Source: Kaistia dalseonensis (GTDB lineage: Bacteria > Pseudomonadota > Alphaproteobacteria > Rhizobiales > Kaistiaceae). From it: a stretch of 64,000 bases of DNA. The notes under the pieces are model-generated. The model was not told the origin of the DNA. It made no database searches and saw only the letters and a program-made list of their open reading frames with translations. A program made the position numbers and the translations under genes. This document shows, piece after piece, positions 40,352-47,362 of the stretch. Positions within the stretch are counted from its first letter, which is position 1; each line of letters opens with the position of its first letter. Where the stretch lies: assembly GCF_030814715.1 (NCBI RefSeq), contig NZ_JAUSVO010000003.1, positions 641,690-705,689 on the forward strand, read 5' to 3'.

Positions 40352-40736
40352 GGCGACGACCTCCCTGACACGCCGAGCAGAGGTCCGGCTCGACCCAAGA
40401 ACAGCCGAGGCCGCAGGCGTCATGTTCGGAGCAGCCGCAGGAACAGCAGACCGGCCCCAGTAGCGAGGGCAGCCGCATATGCCCGTCCGCCGCCAGTAAT
40501 GCGTCATCCCCAATATGCTCACGGAACGCGGCAACGAGCCTCACGTCGAGCGCATCGACCGCCGCATCTGCCGCCCGGTCCTCCGCCGTCTGAATGGGCC
40601 CGTGCCCAGCCGCCTCCATGCAATGGAATGCCGCAACCAGCTCGAGCGCGATCGCGCCGATTTCGGCCTGCGCCGCCGGCGAGAGAGCCGCCCAGGCAAC
40701 ACTGCCGTTGAAACGCTCGGAAAGCGGCTTGTTCAT
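40344..40736 (-). CDS. phage protein with C-terminal Cys cluster
   Basis: A 130-residue protein: helical N-terminus (FNGSVAWAALSPAAQAEIGA) and a C-terminal cluster CCSCGCSEHDACGLGCSWV then CSACQGGRRH with nine cysteines, resembling a compact Cys-rich zinc module. The start overlaps the previous gene's TGA (TGATG). Confidence 0.7.
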   Translation of the reverse strand: MNKPLSERFNGSVAWAALSPAAQAEIGAIALELVAAFHCMEAAGHGPIQTAEDRAADAAVDALDVRLVAAFREHIGDDALLAADGHMRLPSLLGPVCCSCGCSEHDACGLGCSWVEPDLCSACQGGRRHA

Positions 40737-41281
40737 CACCGCACCTCGATATTCGAGGCGCCGAAACGAGCCACCCAGTCGCGACGAAAATCGGTATCCG
40801 GCGAAAGCGTGCCGCGGACGATCTCGTTGATCGCCGCCTCGATCGTCTTCATCGCCTCGGCGTCGGACGGGCAAGCCAGCTGCGCGCCGAAATTGCTCGG
40901 AAACAACATCGCCGCACGCTGCTCGCCCGATATCTGGGGCGCGCGCGGCTTGTCCGGATCAAGGGCGAACAGCCAGAATTCATGCGTCGCGTCGGGCCGG
41001 TGGAGAATCGGTTGGAGCACCAGGGGATCCGGCCGCAGATGAACGAGGCCGACCAGATAGCTGTGCCAGACCGGATGTGCCCACGAGGCCTCGACGATCC
41101 AGGCCGCCACCGTGGTGTCGGGCCTGGCCTGGTCCAGGCGCCGTCTGACGCCGGCGAGATCGACCAGCCAGGCGCGGCCGCATGGGCCCTCCAAGGTGGG
41201 CGCCAAATTGACGGCGTCTGGTATCGCGGCGCCACGCTCGCTTGGTCCGGTTTCCTGAGCCCGAAACTCGACCATGGTCAT
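40736..41281 (-). CDS. phage protein, unknown function
   Basis: A 181-residue acidic protein (AWLVDLAGVRRRLDQARPDT, then VWHSYLVGLVHLRPDPLVLQ; late MLFPSNFGAQLACPSDAEA). No domain is recognised. A second possible start (MVEFRAQ, 41275) lies two codons in. It is overlapped on both sides by operon neighbours. Confidence 0.7.
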   Translation of the reverse strand: MTMVEFRAQETGPSERGAAIPDAVNLAPTLEGPCGRAWLVDLAGVRRRLDQARPDTTVAAWIVEASWAHPVWHSYLVGLVHLRPDPLVLQPILHRPDATHEFWLFALDPDKPRAPQISGEQRAAMLFPSNFGAQLACPSDAEAMKTIEAAINEIVRGTLSPDTDFRRDWVARFGASNIEVR

Positions 41282-41613
41282 TTCTCCCGATATCCGATGA
41301 GCAGAGGTGTCGGCCGGCCATTCTCGAGCCGGCGCTGGGCGCGCGCCTCGATCCGCGCCAGATGCGCGTCGACCGGGTCCGCGCTCCGGGGGCGAGGGTC
41401 CGAGGGCGAAGGTCGGTCCTTCGCGCGCGGATCAGCGGGTCGTGTCGCGGCATCCTGTTCGCGCTGTGCATCGCCGAGCGATTTGAGCAGATAGGCGAGT
41501 TCGTTGGTGTCGGTGACCTCAAGCTCGATCTTGAGCGAGACGGGCCCGGTGCCCCGGCTCGATTGCGAGAAGGTCTTGAGCCGCGTGCCGAAGCCCCAGT
41601 AGAAGCCGGTCAT
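41278..41613 (-). CDS. phage protein, unknown function
   Basis: A 111-residue protein with a strand-rich start (VSLKIELEVTDTNELAYLLK) and a charged, Pro/Arg-rich second half. It is the first gene of the left minus-strand operon after the interruption by the plus-strand gene at 41961. The function is not recognised. Confidence 0.65.
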   Translation of the reverse strand: MTGFYWGFGTRLKTFSQSSRGTGPVSLKIELEVTDTNELAYLLKSLGDAQREQDAATRPADPRAKDRPSPSDPRPRSADPVDAHLARIEARAQRRLENGRPTPLLIGYREK

Positions 41614-41768
41614 GGCTGGGCTCCTCGACGTCGTGCACTTTCACGTGCAGGCCCCGTGAACCGCTGCCATTCGTTGCGGAATGTGCTAGCTCTGGCTTGT
41701 GGCCCGATCATCGCGAGACGGTCCGGCCGAGCAAATTGGTCCGTTCCTGCAACAAAGAGGTTGTCGAA

Positions 41769-41852
41769 ATGGGTTCTGCTCTGATTTCGTCCGGCTATCG
41801 CCCCATGCCGGTTCCCGATGAAGCTCCGGTCGAGCCCAAGCCCGTGGAATAG
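41769..41852 (+). CDS. 27-residue ORF with its own terminator
   Basis: MGSALISSGYRPMPVPDEAP then VEPKPVE, with AAAGAGGTTGTCGAA before the ATG. A perfect GC-rich hairpin follows the stop by 28 bp (41881-41904). The short Pro-rich product is unlike neighbours but the compact promoter/RBS/ORF/terminator arrangement suggests a real transcript. Confidence 0.4.
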   Translation: MGSALISSGYRPMPVPDEAPVEPKPVE

Positions 41853-41880
41853 TGCTTTCAACGGCTTGCTGAGAATAAGT

Positions 41881-41904
41881 GCCGGCCCGCTCCAACGGGC
41901 CGGC
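41881..41904 (+). terminator. GC-rich hairpin terminator
   Basis: GCCGGCCCG-CTCCAA-CGGGCCGGC forms a perfect 9-bp stem, followed by TTCC rather than a long U-tract. It separates the 27-residue ORF from the gene at 41961. Confidence 0.6.
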
Positions 41905-41960
41905 TTCCACAACCCCTCATAGATTCGACGCTGAGGAGCCGCGAAATTGGGAGAACCGCA

Positions 41961-42611
41961 GTGGCTGATGCCCCGCGAACCGATTCCGACACCACGACCG
42001 CCGCCCCCGCCCGCGAGGCCGGATCCCGACACGAGGAACCAGCCGGTCGGGCCAAGGCCACCGCGCCTGCCGGATTGAGCTCGCGGGAAAAGCTGCAGAT
42101 CAATCTGACCCGCAACGGCCTGTATCACGAGGATCGCGAACGGTTTTACGACGGCGTCCAACGCTGGACGATGTTCCTGGTCGTCGTCGCCGGCTCGGCG
42201 GCTGTCTTCAACCTCGCGGCCATGAACGTCGCCGTCGCGTCCATCGTCGCGGCCGCGACCACGGCGCTCGGACTGGTCGACCTGGTCTTCAACGTCTCGG
42301 GCAAGGCCCGCATCCACGGTGAATTGCGCCTGCTCTCCTTCACCCTGCTGGGCGAGCTCGATGCCGGCGGCGATGAGGTCAGCATCAATTCGAGGCTGAT
42401 CGCCTCCTATGGCAAGGAACCCGTGTCGAACGGAACGGTCGGCGCCCTTGCCTACAACAATGCCATGAACGCCTATGGCCGGCCGGTGGCCGCGACCTTC
42501 TATATCTCTCCGCAGCGACGCTTCTGGCGGCACTTCTTGCCCGATGCGAGCGATCTGGTGGAGATACGCGAACTGCCTGCCGGGCATCCGGCCCGACCCA
42601 AGGCGCTCTGA
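41961..42611 (+). CDS. two-transmembrane protein, SLATT-like topology
   Basis: A 216-residue protein: charged N-terminus, a helix LQINLTRNGLYHEDRERFYD, two closely spaced membrane helices (about 70-87 and 90-110) and an alpha-helical cytoplasmic tail with RLLSFTLLGELD. This order resembles SLATT-family 2TM proteins, often effectors next to nucleotide-sensing (SMODS/SLOG) systems, but no cyclase gene is next to it. GTG start at 41961 with GGGAG upstream. Alternatively it is a simple phage membrane protein. It interrupts the minus-strand operon on the opposite strand, like a moron. Confidence 0.6.
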   Translation: MADAPRTDSDTTTAAPAREAGSRHEEPAGRAKATAPAGLSSREKLQINLTRNGLYHEDRERFYDGVQRWTMFLVVVAGSAAVFNLAAMNVAVASIVAAATTALGLVDLVFNVSGKARIHGELRLLSFTLLGELDAGGDEVSINSRLIASYGKEPVSNGTVGALAYNNAMNAYGRPVAATFYISPQRRFWRHFLPDASDLVEIRELPAGHPARPKAL

Positions 42612-42685
42612 GCGACGCACGATGGCGTTCACGGGATCGCCCTCGTGCATCGGGTCAGCCGAACCGTTCCAGTAGACCATCGGCA

Positions 42686-42958
42686 TCAGCGCACTCCCGA
42701 CGGGCCGGGAATGAGAACGGTGAGCCTGCTGGTCGGCACGACGAATGAACCGATGCTGTTCAGTCGAACCGTCGCCAGGCCTTCCTCCGGAAAGGCACGA
42801 ACATGGCCGCGCGCGATGACGCTGCGGCCGCGCAACGCGAACTCGACCAAGTCGTCGATCCTGATGACTCGATGCGAACGCGCGGGCTCGAGCAACTCGG
42901 CCGTGAAGAGCTTCAGAAGAATGTCGCTGGGGTTCGGAAGCGCCGCGCGATCAGACAT
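42686..42958 (-). CDS. phage protein, unknown function
   Basis: A 90-residue protein (LLKLFTAELLEPARSHRVIR, then VEFALRGRSVIARGHVRAFP, a possible small beta-barrel). The start is at 42958 after the previous stop codon (42951). The role is unknown. Confidence 0.6.
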   Translation of the reverse strand: MSDRAALPNPSDILLKLFTAELLEPARSHRVIRIDDLVEFALRGRSVIARGHVRAFPEEGLATVRLNSIGSFVVPTSRLTVLIPGPSGVR

Positions 42959-43178
42959 CAAGCACCGCCAGGGCCTGGTCGATCAGTCCGGTGAGTTCGA
43001 CACGAAGCTCGCTTGCCACGTCGGCGGCGACGAGCGCCTCGGGGCCGCCACGCTTACAGGCGCGGTCGCAGGCTTCGGCGCTGCGGATGAGCAGCCCGGC
43101 GCGAGAAAGAATGGCGTCCAGGTCGCCGGACGAAGCCAGCAGCGCTACGGCCGGCGACGTCTCCTGATTGTGCAGCAT
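42951..43178 (-). CDS. helical phage protein, first gene after operators
   Basis: A 75-residue helical protein (LLASSGDLDAILSRAGLLIR, then SELRVELTGLIDQALAVLDV). The start at 43178 is chosen since TGGAG lies six bases before it; ATG at 43190 and TTG at 43208 are upstream alternatives. Two repressor operators lie immediately upstream, so it is probably the first gene of a repressed transcript. Confidence 0.6.
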   Translation of the reverse strand: MLHNQETSPAVALLASSGDLDAILSRAGLLIRSAEACDRACKRGGPEALVAADVASELRVELTGLIDQALAVLDV

Positions 43179-43213
43179 GGTCGGCTCCATCGTCGTTCGA
43201 TGGAGCAATCAAG

Positions 43214-43226
43214 TCACAATTTGTGA
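43214..43226. promoter_or_regulatory. phage operator O1
   Basis: TCACAATTTGTGA is an odd-centred palindrome near the start of the minus-strand operon gene. It shares the TCACAA/TTGTGA half-sites with O2 and O3. Confidence 0.7.
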
Positions 43227-43243
43227 TGTTCATCAAGATAAAA

Positions 43244-43258
43244 ATCACAAATTGTGAT
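43244..43258. promoter_or_regulatory. phage operator O2
   Basis: ATCACAAATTGTGAT, identical to O3. It lies 30 bp from O1 (start to start), three helical turns, a spacing suited to cooperative binding. Confidence 0.7.
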
Positions 43259-43273
43259 CTTCATCATTTGACT

Positions 43274-43552
43274 TTACGACGTTCGACCCGTCACCAATCC
43301 ACTCAGTCGCACGGGCAGACCGCTGACATCATCGCGATAGAGCCAATCTAGGGTCACACCGGTTATCGCAGCGACTCGTATAGCATGATGAACAGGGAGG
43401 TGCCTCTTCCCGTTCTCGTACTGATTGTACTGATTTGGACTCATGCCAAATCGAGCAGCGAACTCGGCCTGTTTCTCCGAGTAGACGGCGCGCAGCATTT
43501 TGAGCCGCGCGCCGACAGCCTCATCGTCAAATTCTGCTGTCACGGTTGCCAT
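43274..43552 (-). CDS. XRE-family phage repressor
   Basis: A 92-residue CI-like XRE repressor without a C-terminal peptidase domain: GARLKMLRAVYSEKQAEFAA and RFGMSPNQYNQYENGKRHLP, the YENG recognition region. It faces a Cro-like gene (43659) and its flanks carry three matching operators, so it is probably the repressor of the switch. Without a LexA-like cleavage domain, induction must differ from lambda CI. Confidence 0.85.
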   Translation of the reverse strand: MATVTAEFDDEAVGARLKMLRAVYSEKQAEFAARFGMSPNQYNQYENGKRHLPVHHAIRVAAITGVTLDWLYRDDVSGLPVRLSGLVTGRTS

Positions 43553-43632
43553 TGCTCGGGCCCAGTTTCGAGGCACCACAATCGGCAATCTCCGGTCTTG
43601 TTCTCAATCTCGCTGTTGTGACGCTTGCGAAC

Positions 43633-43647
43633 ATCACAAATTGTGAT
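43633..43647. promoter_or_regulatory. phage operator O3
   Basis: ATCACAAATTGTGAT, the same 15-bp palindrome as O2, lies between the repressor start (43552) and the opposing Cro-like gene (43659). It is 12 bp from the latter's ATG. Confidence 0.7.
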
Positions 43648-43658
43648 ATCCAGTTCAC

Positions 43659-43919
43659 ATGCCTACGAACTGCGTGCCCCTCATCGAGACCGTGGAAGAC
43701 GTCATCGCCGCTTTGGGCGGCAATGACGCCGCTGCACAACTCGCAGGTCTGGCGACACCCTCGGCGGTGTCGAACTGGCCTGCTCGAGGTCGAATACCGG
43801 CCTCCTATTTTCTTGTGTTTCAGGCCGCATTGGCAAAAGACGGCAGGCGTGTGTCGCCAACTGTCTTTGGGATCCGCACCGCAGCTCAGGACGACCCTCA
43901 TTCGGGGAGCCCAGAATGA
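43659..43919 (+). CDS. Cro-like 'carph-isopro' domain HTH protein
   Basis: An 86-residue DNA-binding protein with the pattern VEDVIAALGGNDAAAQLAGL then TPSAVSNWPARGRIPASYFL, the HTH typical of the small carph-isopro-domain/YdaS-like Cro proteins of alphaproteobacterial phages. It is divergent from the XRE repressor across operator O3 and is the likely Cro counterpart. Confidence 0.82.
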   Translation: MPTNCVPLIETVEDVIAALGGNDAAAQLAGLATPSAVSNWPARGRIPASYFLVFQAALAKDGRRVSPTVFGIRTAAQDDPHSGSPE

Positions 43920-43951
43920 TGTCCTGCCGTAATTTGGCGCTGTCCATGCCG

Positions 43952-44221
43952 TCAGTGTTGAGCCAATCCGGCTCTCTGCTCCGCCTCGCCGAGCGCCTTG
44001 AACACCGCGAGAGACCAACTTTCGAGCGTCTGTCGGGACATGAGAAGCCGCGAGACGATCATCCGCTCCGTGCCTCCTGCTGCATCCCTGCGATCGGAGA
44101 AAAGCGTAATTCTGAAGAGTCCGCCGAGGTCCTCGACGGGCAACATTCCCGTAACAAACGTATCGGCGACTGGCACCGGCTCGTAGGCAACGAGGTTCTC
44201 TTCGGTTATTCCGAAACCCAT
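43952..44221 (-). CDS. phage protein, unknown function
   Basis: An 89-residue protein (MGFGITEENLVAYEPVPVAD, then GGLFRITLFSDRRDAAGGTE; RMIVSRLLMSRQTLESW). No domain is recognised. It is on the minus strand, so against the plus-strand operon that starts at 44878, in the AT-richer zone right of the switch. Confidence 0.6.
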   Translation of the reverse strand: MGFGITEENLVAYEPVPVADTFVTGMLPVEDLGGLFRITLFSDRRDAAGGTERMIVSRLLMSRQTLESWSLAVFKALGEAEQRAGLAQH

Positions 44222-44469
44222 GCTCAATATTTCCCACAACTAGGACGCACTGCGCGTCCGCGGCGTGGTTGTCCGATAATTTACGATGAAATATCAATAA
44301 ATTACTCGGCATATGGTCTACCGTACCTTGTTGAAAAAACTCAACTTTGCCGCGCATCACTTGCAGAGGAACATGTCGGTTCGCGCGAGTCGTCAGAACT
44401 GAACCAACAGTCCCCATCCTCCATAGTGACTCGACACCACATGGTAGGACGGCCGGACGGAGGCCGTCC

Positions 44470-44658
44470 ATGACGCGCCTCCGTCCGGTTCTTCTCGGCG
44501 CTGCCGCGATCGCTATCCCGATGGCACTGCTTGGCGCGCCCATCCTGGTCATCGCGGACGTGATCTCGCCCCAGGCGGGATACCTCGCGCTCGGCGCGGT
44601 CCTGGCGCTCTCGACCCTCGTTGCGTTGCTGGTTGCGCCAGAGGCGGACGAACCATGA
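44470..44658 (+). CDS. small membrane protein
   Basis: A 62-residue protein with two likely membrane helices (LLGAAAIAIPMALLGAPILV and LGAVLALSTLVALLV) and an acidic end. It lies in a promoter-rich zone, with no clear relative. Confidence 0.55.
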   Translation: MTRLRPVLLGAAAIAIPMALLGAPILVIADVISPQAGYLALGAVLALSTLVALLVAPEADEP

Positions 44659-44820
44659 GCGCGGGCAGCTTCCCCCTTTTCCCCCGGAAAGCCGGCCCGG
44701 TCGATGACAGGTTCGGCGCGACCGGCCGCCTCTCGGCGTGTGTCTGCGGGCTGCATCTGCGAGGGCCTCCGTGATGGCGATCTGACGCTCGCAACCTGAC
44801 AGACCGAACCCGTTCCCACG

Positions 44821-44847
44821 CCGGGAAAAGCACATCGCTTTTCCCGG
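44821..44847. promoter_or_regulatory. perfect 11-bp hairpin before the CII-like gene
   Basis: CCGGGAAAAGC-ACATC-GCTTTTCCCGG is a perfect inverted repeat 30 bp upstream of the ATG at 44878. Its GCTTTTCCCGG arm does not run into a U-tract, so it may be an RNA control element or DNA-binding site rather than a terminator. Confidence 0.55.
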
Positions 44848-44877
44848 AACAGGAAAACCTTGCCCGAGAGCAGGCCG

Positions 44878-45378
44878 ATGAACGCACCCCTCGCCGATGC
44901 CAACTATCACCGCCTCAAGGCGGCCACGCGTGATCTCGTCAAGGCCTGCGGCGGCGTTGAGCGCAGTGCCGAAATCGCGGAGATGTCGTCCTCGGAAGTC
45001 TCGCGCTGGCAGTCCTCAAAGGCGCTCCGCTACATCATCCCGCTCGATGCCGTTCTTGCGCTCGAGGCCGATTGTGGCCTGCCCTTCGTGACGACGGTGA
45101 TGGCCAGCATCAACGGCCGGCGCCTCTCCGAGCCGGAAACAGGCACCGGCACCAGCATGGCCGTCATGGCGCGCTATGCGGAGACGATGAGGTCTGTCTC
45201 GGAGGTCATGGCGAAGGCGGCCCTGGCCTTCGCGGACGGCAAGCTGACCGACACAGAAATGGAGATGCTGACGCGCGCGCTCGGCGACATGAAGCGCGAG
45301 GCTGAGCTGTTCCAGGGCGAGCTCGCCTCGGCCAAGGGCGGCGCCGGGCTGCGGGTCGTTGGCGAGGCCGGCCGATGA
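44878..45378 (+). CDS. CII-like phage regulator
   Basis: A 166-residue protein. The N-terminus ([20 protein letters not shown] then [20 protein letters not shown]) has an HTH with the 'SxSEVSRW' recognition pattern of phage regulators like CII/CP76. The long helical C-terminus ([20 protein letters not shown]) could mediate oligomerisation. It begins the plus-strand operon, overlaps the GapR gene by four bases, and is a likely activator of it. Confidence 0.75.
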   Translation: MNAPLADANYHRLKAATRDLVKACGGVERSAEIAEMSSSEVSRWQSSKALRYIIPLDAVLALEADCGLPFVTTVMASINGRRLSEPETGTGTSMAVMARYAETMRSVSEVMAKAALAFADGKLTDTEMEMLTRALGDMKREAELFQGELASAKGGAGLRVVGEAGR

Positions 45379-45635
45379 GCATGATGACGAACGACGACGT
45401 TCAGGGCGTTGCCGCTGCCCAGTTGAAATCGATCGTCGAGCGCATCGAGCGACTCGAGGAAGAGAAGAGCGCGATCGCCGATGACATCAAGGATGTCTAT
45501 GGCGAGGCCAAGGGCAATGGTTACGACACCAAGGCGCTGCGCACGATCATCCGCCTTCGGAAGCAGGACGCGTCGGAGCGGGAGGAACAGGACGCGATCC
45601 TGGAACTCTACAAGAACGCGCTCGGGATGGTTTGA
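45375..45635 (+). CDS. GapR-family DNA-binding protein (DUF2312)
   Basis: An 86-residue DUF2312 protein: [20 protein letters not shown] then [37 protein letters not shown]. In Caulobacter the family founder GapR clamps overtwisted DNA ahead of replication and is cell-cycle linked. This phage copy is shorter at the N-terminus than usual host copies but keeps the coiled-coil and Lys/Arg-rich DNA-facing helix. It overlaps the GcrA-like gene region downstream. It could substitute for or interfere with host GapR. Confidence 0.88.
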   Translation: MSMMTNDDVQGVAAAQLKSIVERIERLEEEKSAIADDIKDVYGEAKGNGYDTKALRTIIRLRKQDASEREEQDAILELYKNALGMV

Positions 45636-45640
45636 CCGCC

Positions 45641-46255
45641 ATGACGAGCAAGCTCTGGAAAGATCTGACGCGCGATGAAAAGCGACAGGGCGTCATCGAT
45701 GGCCGGCGTCGCGGCCTGTCGTCAGCCCTGATCGCGGAGGCGCTCGGGGCGCCGAGCCGCAATGCCATCCTCGGCGTGGTGCACAGGATCATCAACGAGG
45801 CACGCGCGGATGGCGCCCCGTCGCCGATCCCTCCCTACCGGCCGACAGCGCGGGTGAACGGCACCGGCCGTGCGCCTTCGGTAGCCGGGAAGAAGCTGGG
45901 CAGCGGGCCGAAGGCGAAGAATAGACCGGCCGAGATCACTGAAGAGGCAGCGGGAAAACGTCCTTCGCCCAGCGTAAGCCCGATCGAGGGCAAGCAACAG
46001 CGCGACACATCGTGCGTGACAGCCGGAGAGACGGCACCCTTGCACGAGCCCATCGCCTACCTCGAGCGGAACGGCACCCAATGCGCCTGGCCGATCGGAC
46101 CATGGGAGGGTGTGCCGATCGCCCAGAAGCTTTTCTGCGGCGCGCCGGTGCCACTGGGCAAGTTCCTGTCGCCCTACTGCAGCGATCATCATCGTGTGGC
46201 GACAACGCCGCCGGCTGATCGTCGGCGCTTCCTGGCAGAGGGGGCGCGCGCTTGA
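45641..46255 (+). CDS. GcrA-family cell-cycle regulator
   Basis: About 204 residues. The N-terminal HTH (LWKDLTRDEKRQGVIDGRRR then GLSSALIAEALGAPSRNAIL) and the C-terminal Cys/His motif (CAWPIGPWEGVPIAQKLFCG and LSPYCSDHHRVA) are the two hallmarks of GcrA, which binds sigma70 and methylated GANTC promoters in Caulobacter. The central linker is long and polar. ATG at 45641 follows GGGATGG; TTG at 45632 is an alternative. Phage GcrA beside GapR and an adenine methyltransferase is a striking set. Confidence 0.9.
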   Translation: MTSKLWKDLTRDEKRQGVIDGRRRGLSSALIAEALGAPSRNAILGVVHRIINEARADGAPSPIPPYRPTARVNGTGRAPSVAGKKLGSGPKAKNRPAEITEEAAGKRPSPSVSPIEGKQQRDTSCVTAGETAPLHEPIAYLERNGTQCAWPIGPWEGVPIAQKLFCGAPVPLGKFLSPYCSDHHRVATTPPADRRRFLAEGARA

Positions 46256-46515
46256 TCGATCCTGACGCCGAAACCCGACGCCCGGCACGCGGCGCGCCGC
46301 GCCTGCGCAAGCCGGAGGAAATCACGCTCGCCGACCTGTCGCATGGACGCGACCTTGCTGCCTGCCTGGTGCTGCGGTTCGGCGAGAAGTTCCTGCCGAT
46401 CTTCGAACGCCTCGACAGCGAATGCACGACGCGCGAGCGCCGCGAGGACATGCTCCTGCGCGCGCGCCAGGTCGCAAGCGGCGTGATCGAGCGGCGCGCG
46501 GGGGCATCGGCATGA
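46252..46515 (+). CDS. phage protein, unknown function
   Basis: An 87-residue protein (EEITLADLSHGRDLAACLVL, then RFGEKFLPIFERLDSECTTR) with a TTG start that overlaps the GcrA gene stop. Mostly helical; no relative recognised. Confidence 0.6.
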   Translation: MIDPDAETRRPARGAPRLRKPEEITLADLSHGRDLAACLVLRFGEKFLPIFERLDSECTTRERREDMLLRARQVASGVIERRAGASA

Positions 46516-46529
46516 CGTCCCCGGCGCTC

Positions 46530-47303
46530 TCAGGCCGCCTTGCTTATCCCGATGAACAGGCGTTGGCCGAGCACACGGGCAGCGGCATCGAGCTTGTCGA
46601 GCTTCGTATTGTGGTGCGGATCGAGGATCCGTCGCACCTCGCCTTCGGCGAGACCGAGGCGTCGACCCATCTCGCTCTTGCTGATGCCGCTCGCGCGCCA
46701 GGCAAGAATGACGGCGAGCTTGGCGGAAAGCTGCGCCGGCAGCGACACGAGATGCTCGCCTGCCTGCACCGGCGATGGCTCCGGAATCTCGCGGCCATCT
46801 TCGAGGGCAGCAGCGATCACCACTGCGATGGCGTCCTCGGCCATGGCGAGCGCCTCCGCTTCGTCTTTGCCCCAGGTCAGGACCTCAGGCAGATCACGCG
46901 CCTGCACGAGCAGTTCGCCATTTTCATGGGGTACGAGCGCGACCGGATAGACGCGCTCACCGAGAAATACGGTACCGGACAGGGCCGGCCAATTCCGCTC
47001 AGGCTCTACCGACCCATCAGCCTGGCGAATTGCTCTGTGGATCGCGGCTATGGCGGCCTCGCCGGAACAGCTGAACCATTCTCCGGACTTGCGATGCTTC
47101 GAAAGCAACTGATGGGCAATGCGCTCGACCTGCGCGGCCTGATCGCCCATGTCGATGGAGAATTCCATTTTCAGCTTGAAGGGGCAGGAAGTTGCAACGC
47201 CCGCAAGGCGCCGCTGCAGATTGTTCGTGATTCCGATTTTCACGATTTCCGCGTCAGTCGCAAAGACATATACGAACAAGAAAGCCACCTCGGCGCAGGA
47301 CAA
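46530..47303 (-). CDS. GIY-YIG nuclease-like domain fused to HicB antitoxin domain
   Basis: A 257-residue fusion in one frame. Residues 1-95 look like a T5orf172/Mug113-type GIY-YIG domain: VYVFATDAEIVKIGITNNLQ (the VYV...KIGIT variant of GIY-YIG), E60 in VERIAHQLL, and SGEWF (74-77). Residues 118-257 match HicB: YPVALVPHENGELLVQARDL then PEVLTWGKDEAEALAMAEDA, and an HTH (ISKSEMGRRLGLAEGEVRRI). No HicA gene or internal start sits at the junction, so the HicB part is made only as a fusion. The gene runs against the surrounding plus-strand operon as an independent unit (moron). Confidence 0.85.
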   Translation of the reverse strand: MSCAEVAFLFVYVFATDAEIVKIGITNNLQRRLAGVATSCPFKLKMEFSIDMGDQAAQVERIAHQLLSKHRKSGEWFSCSGEAAIAAIHRAIRQADGSVEPERNWPALSGTVFLGERVYPVALVPHENGELLVQARDLPEVLTWGKDEAEALAMAEDAIAVVIAAALEDGREIPEPSPVQAGEHLVSLPAQLSAKLAVILAWRASGISKSEMGRRLGLAEGEVRRILDPHHNTKLDKLDAAARVLGQRLFIGISKAA

Positions 47304-47362
47304 TCAACCAACGAAGATTGTCGCTCATCGCTGTTTGCTGGTCGAGTGGCGGGAGCGAGGTT

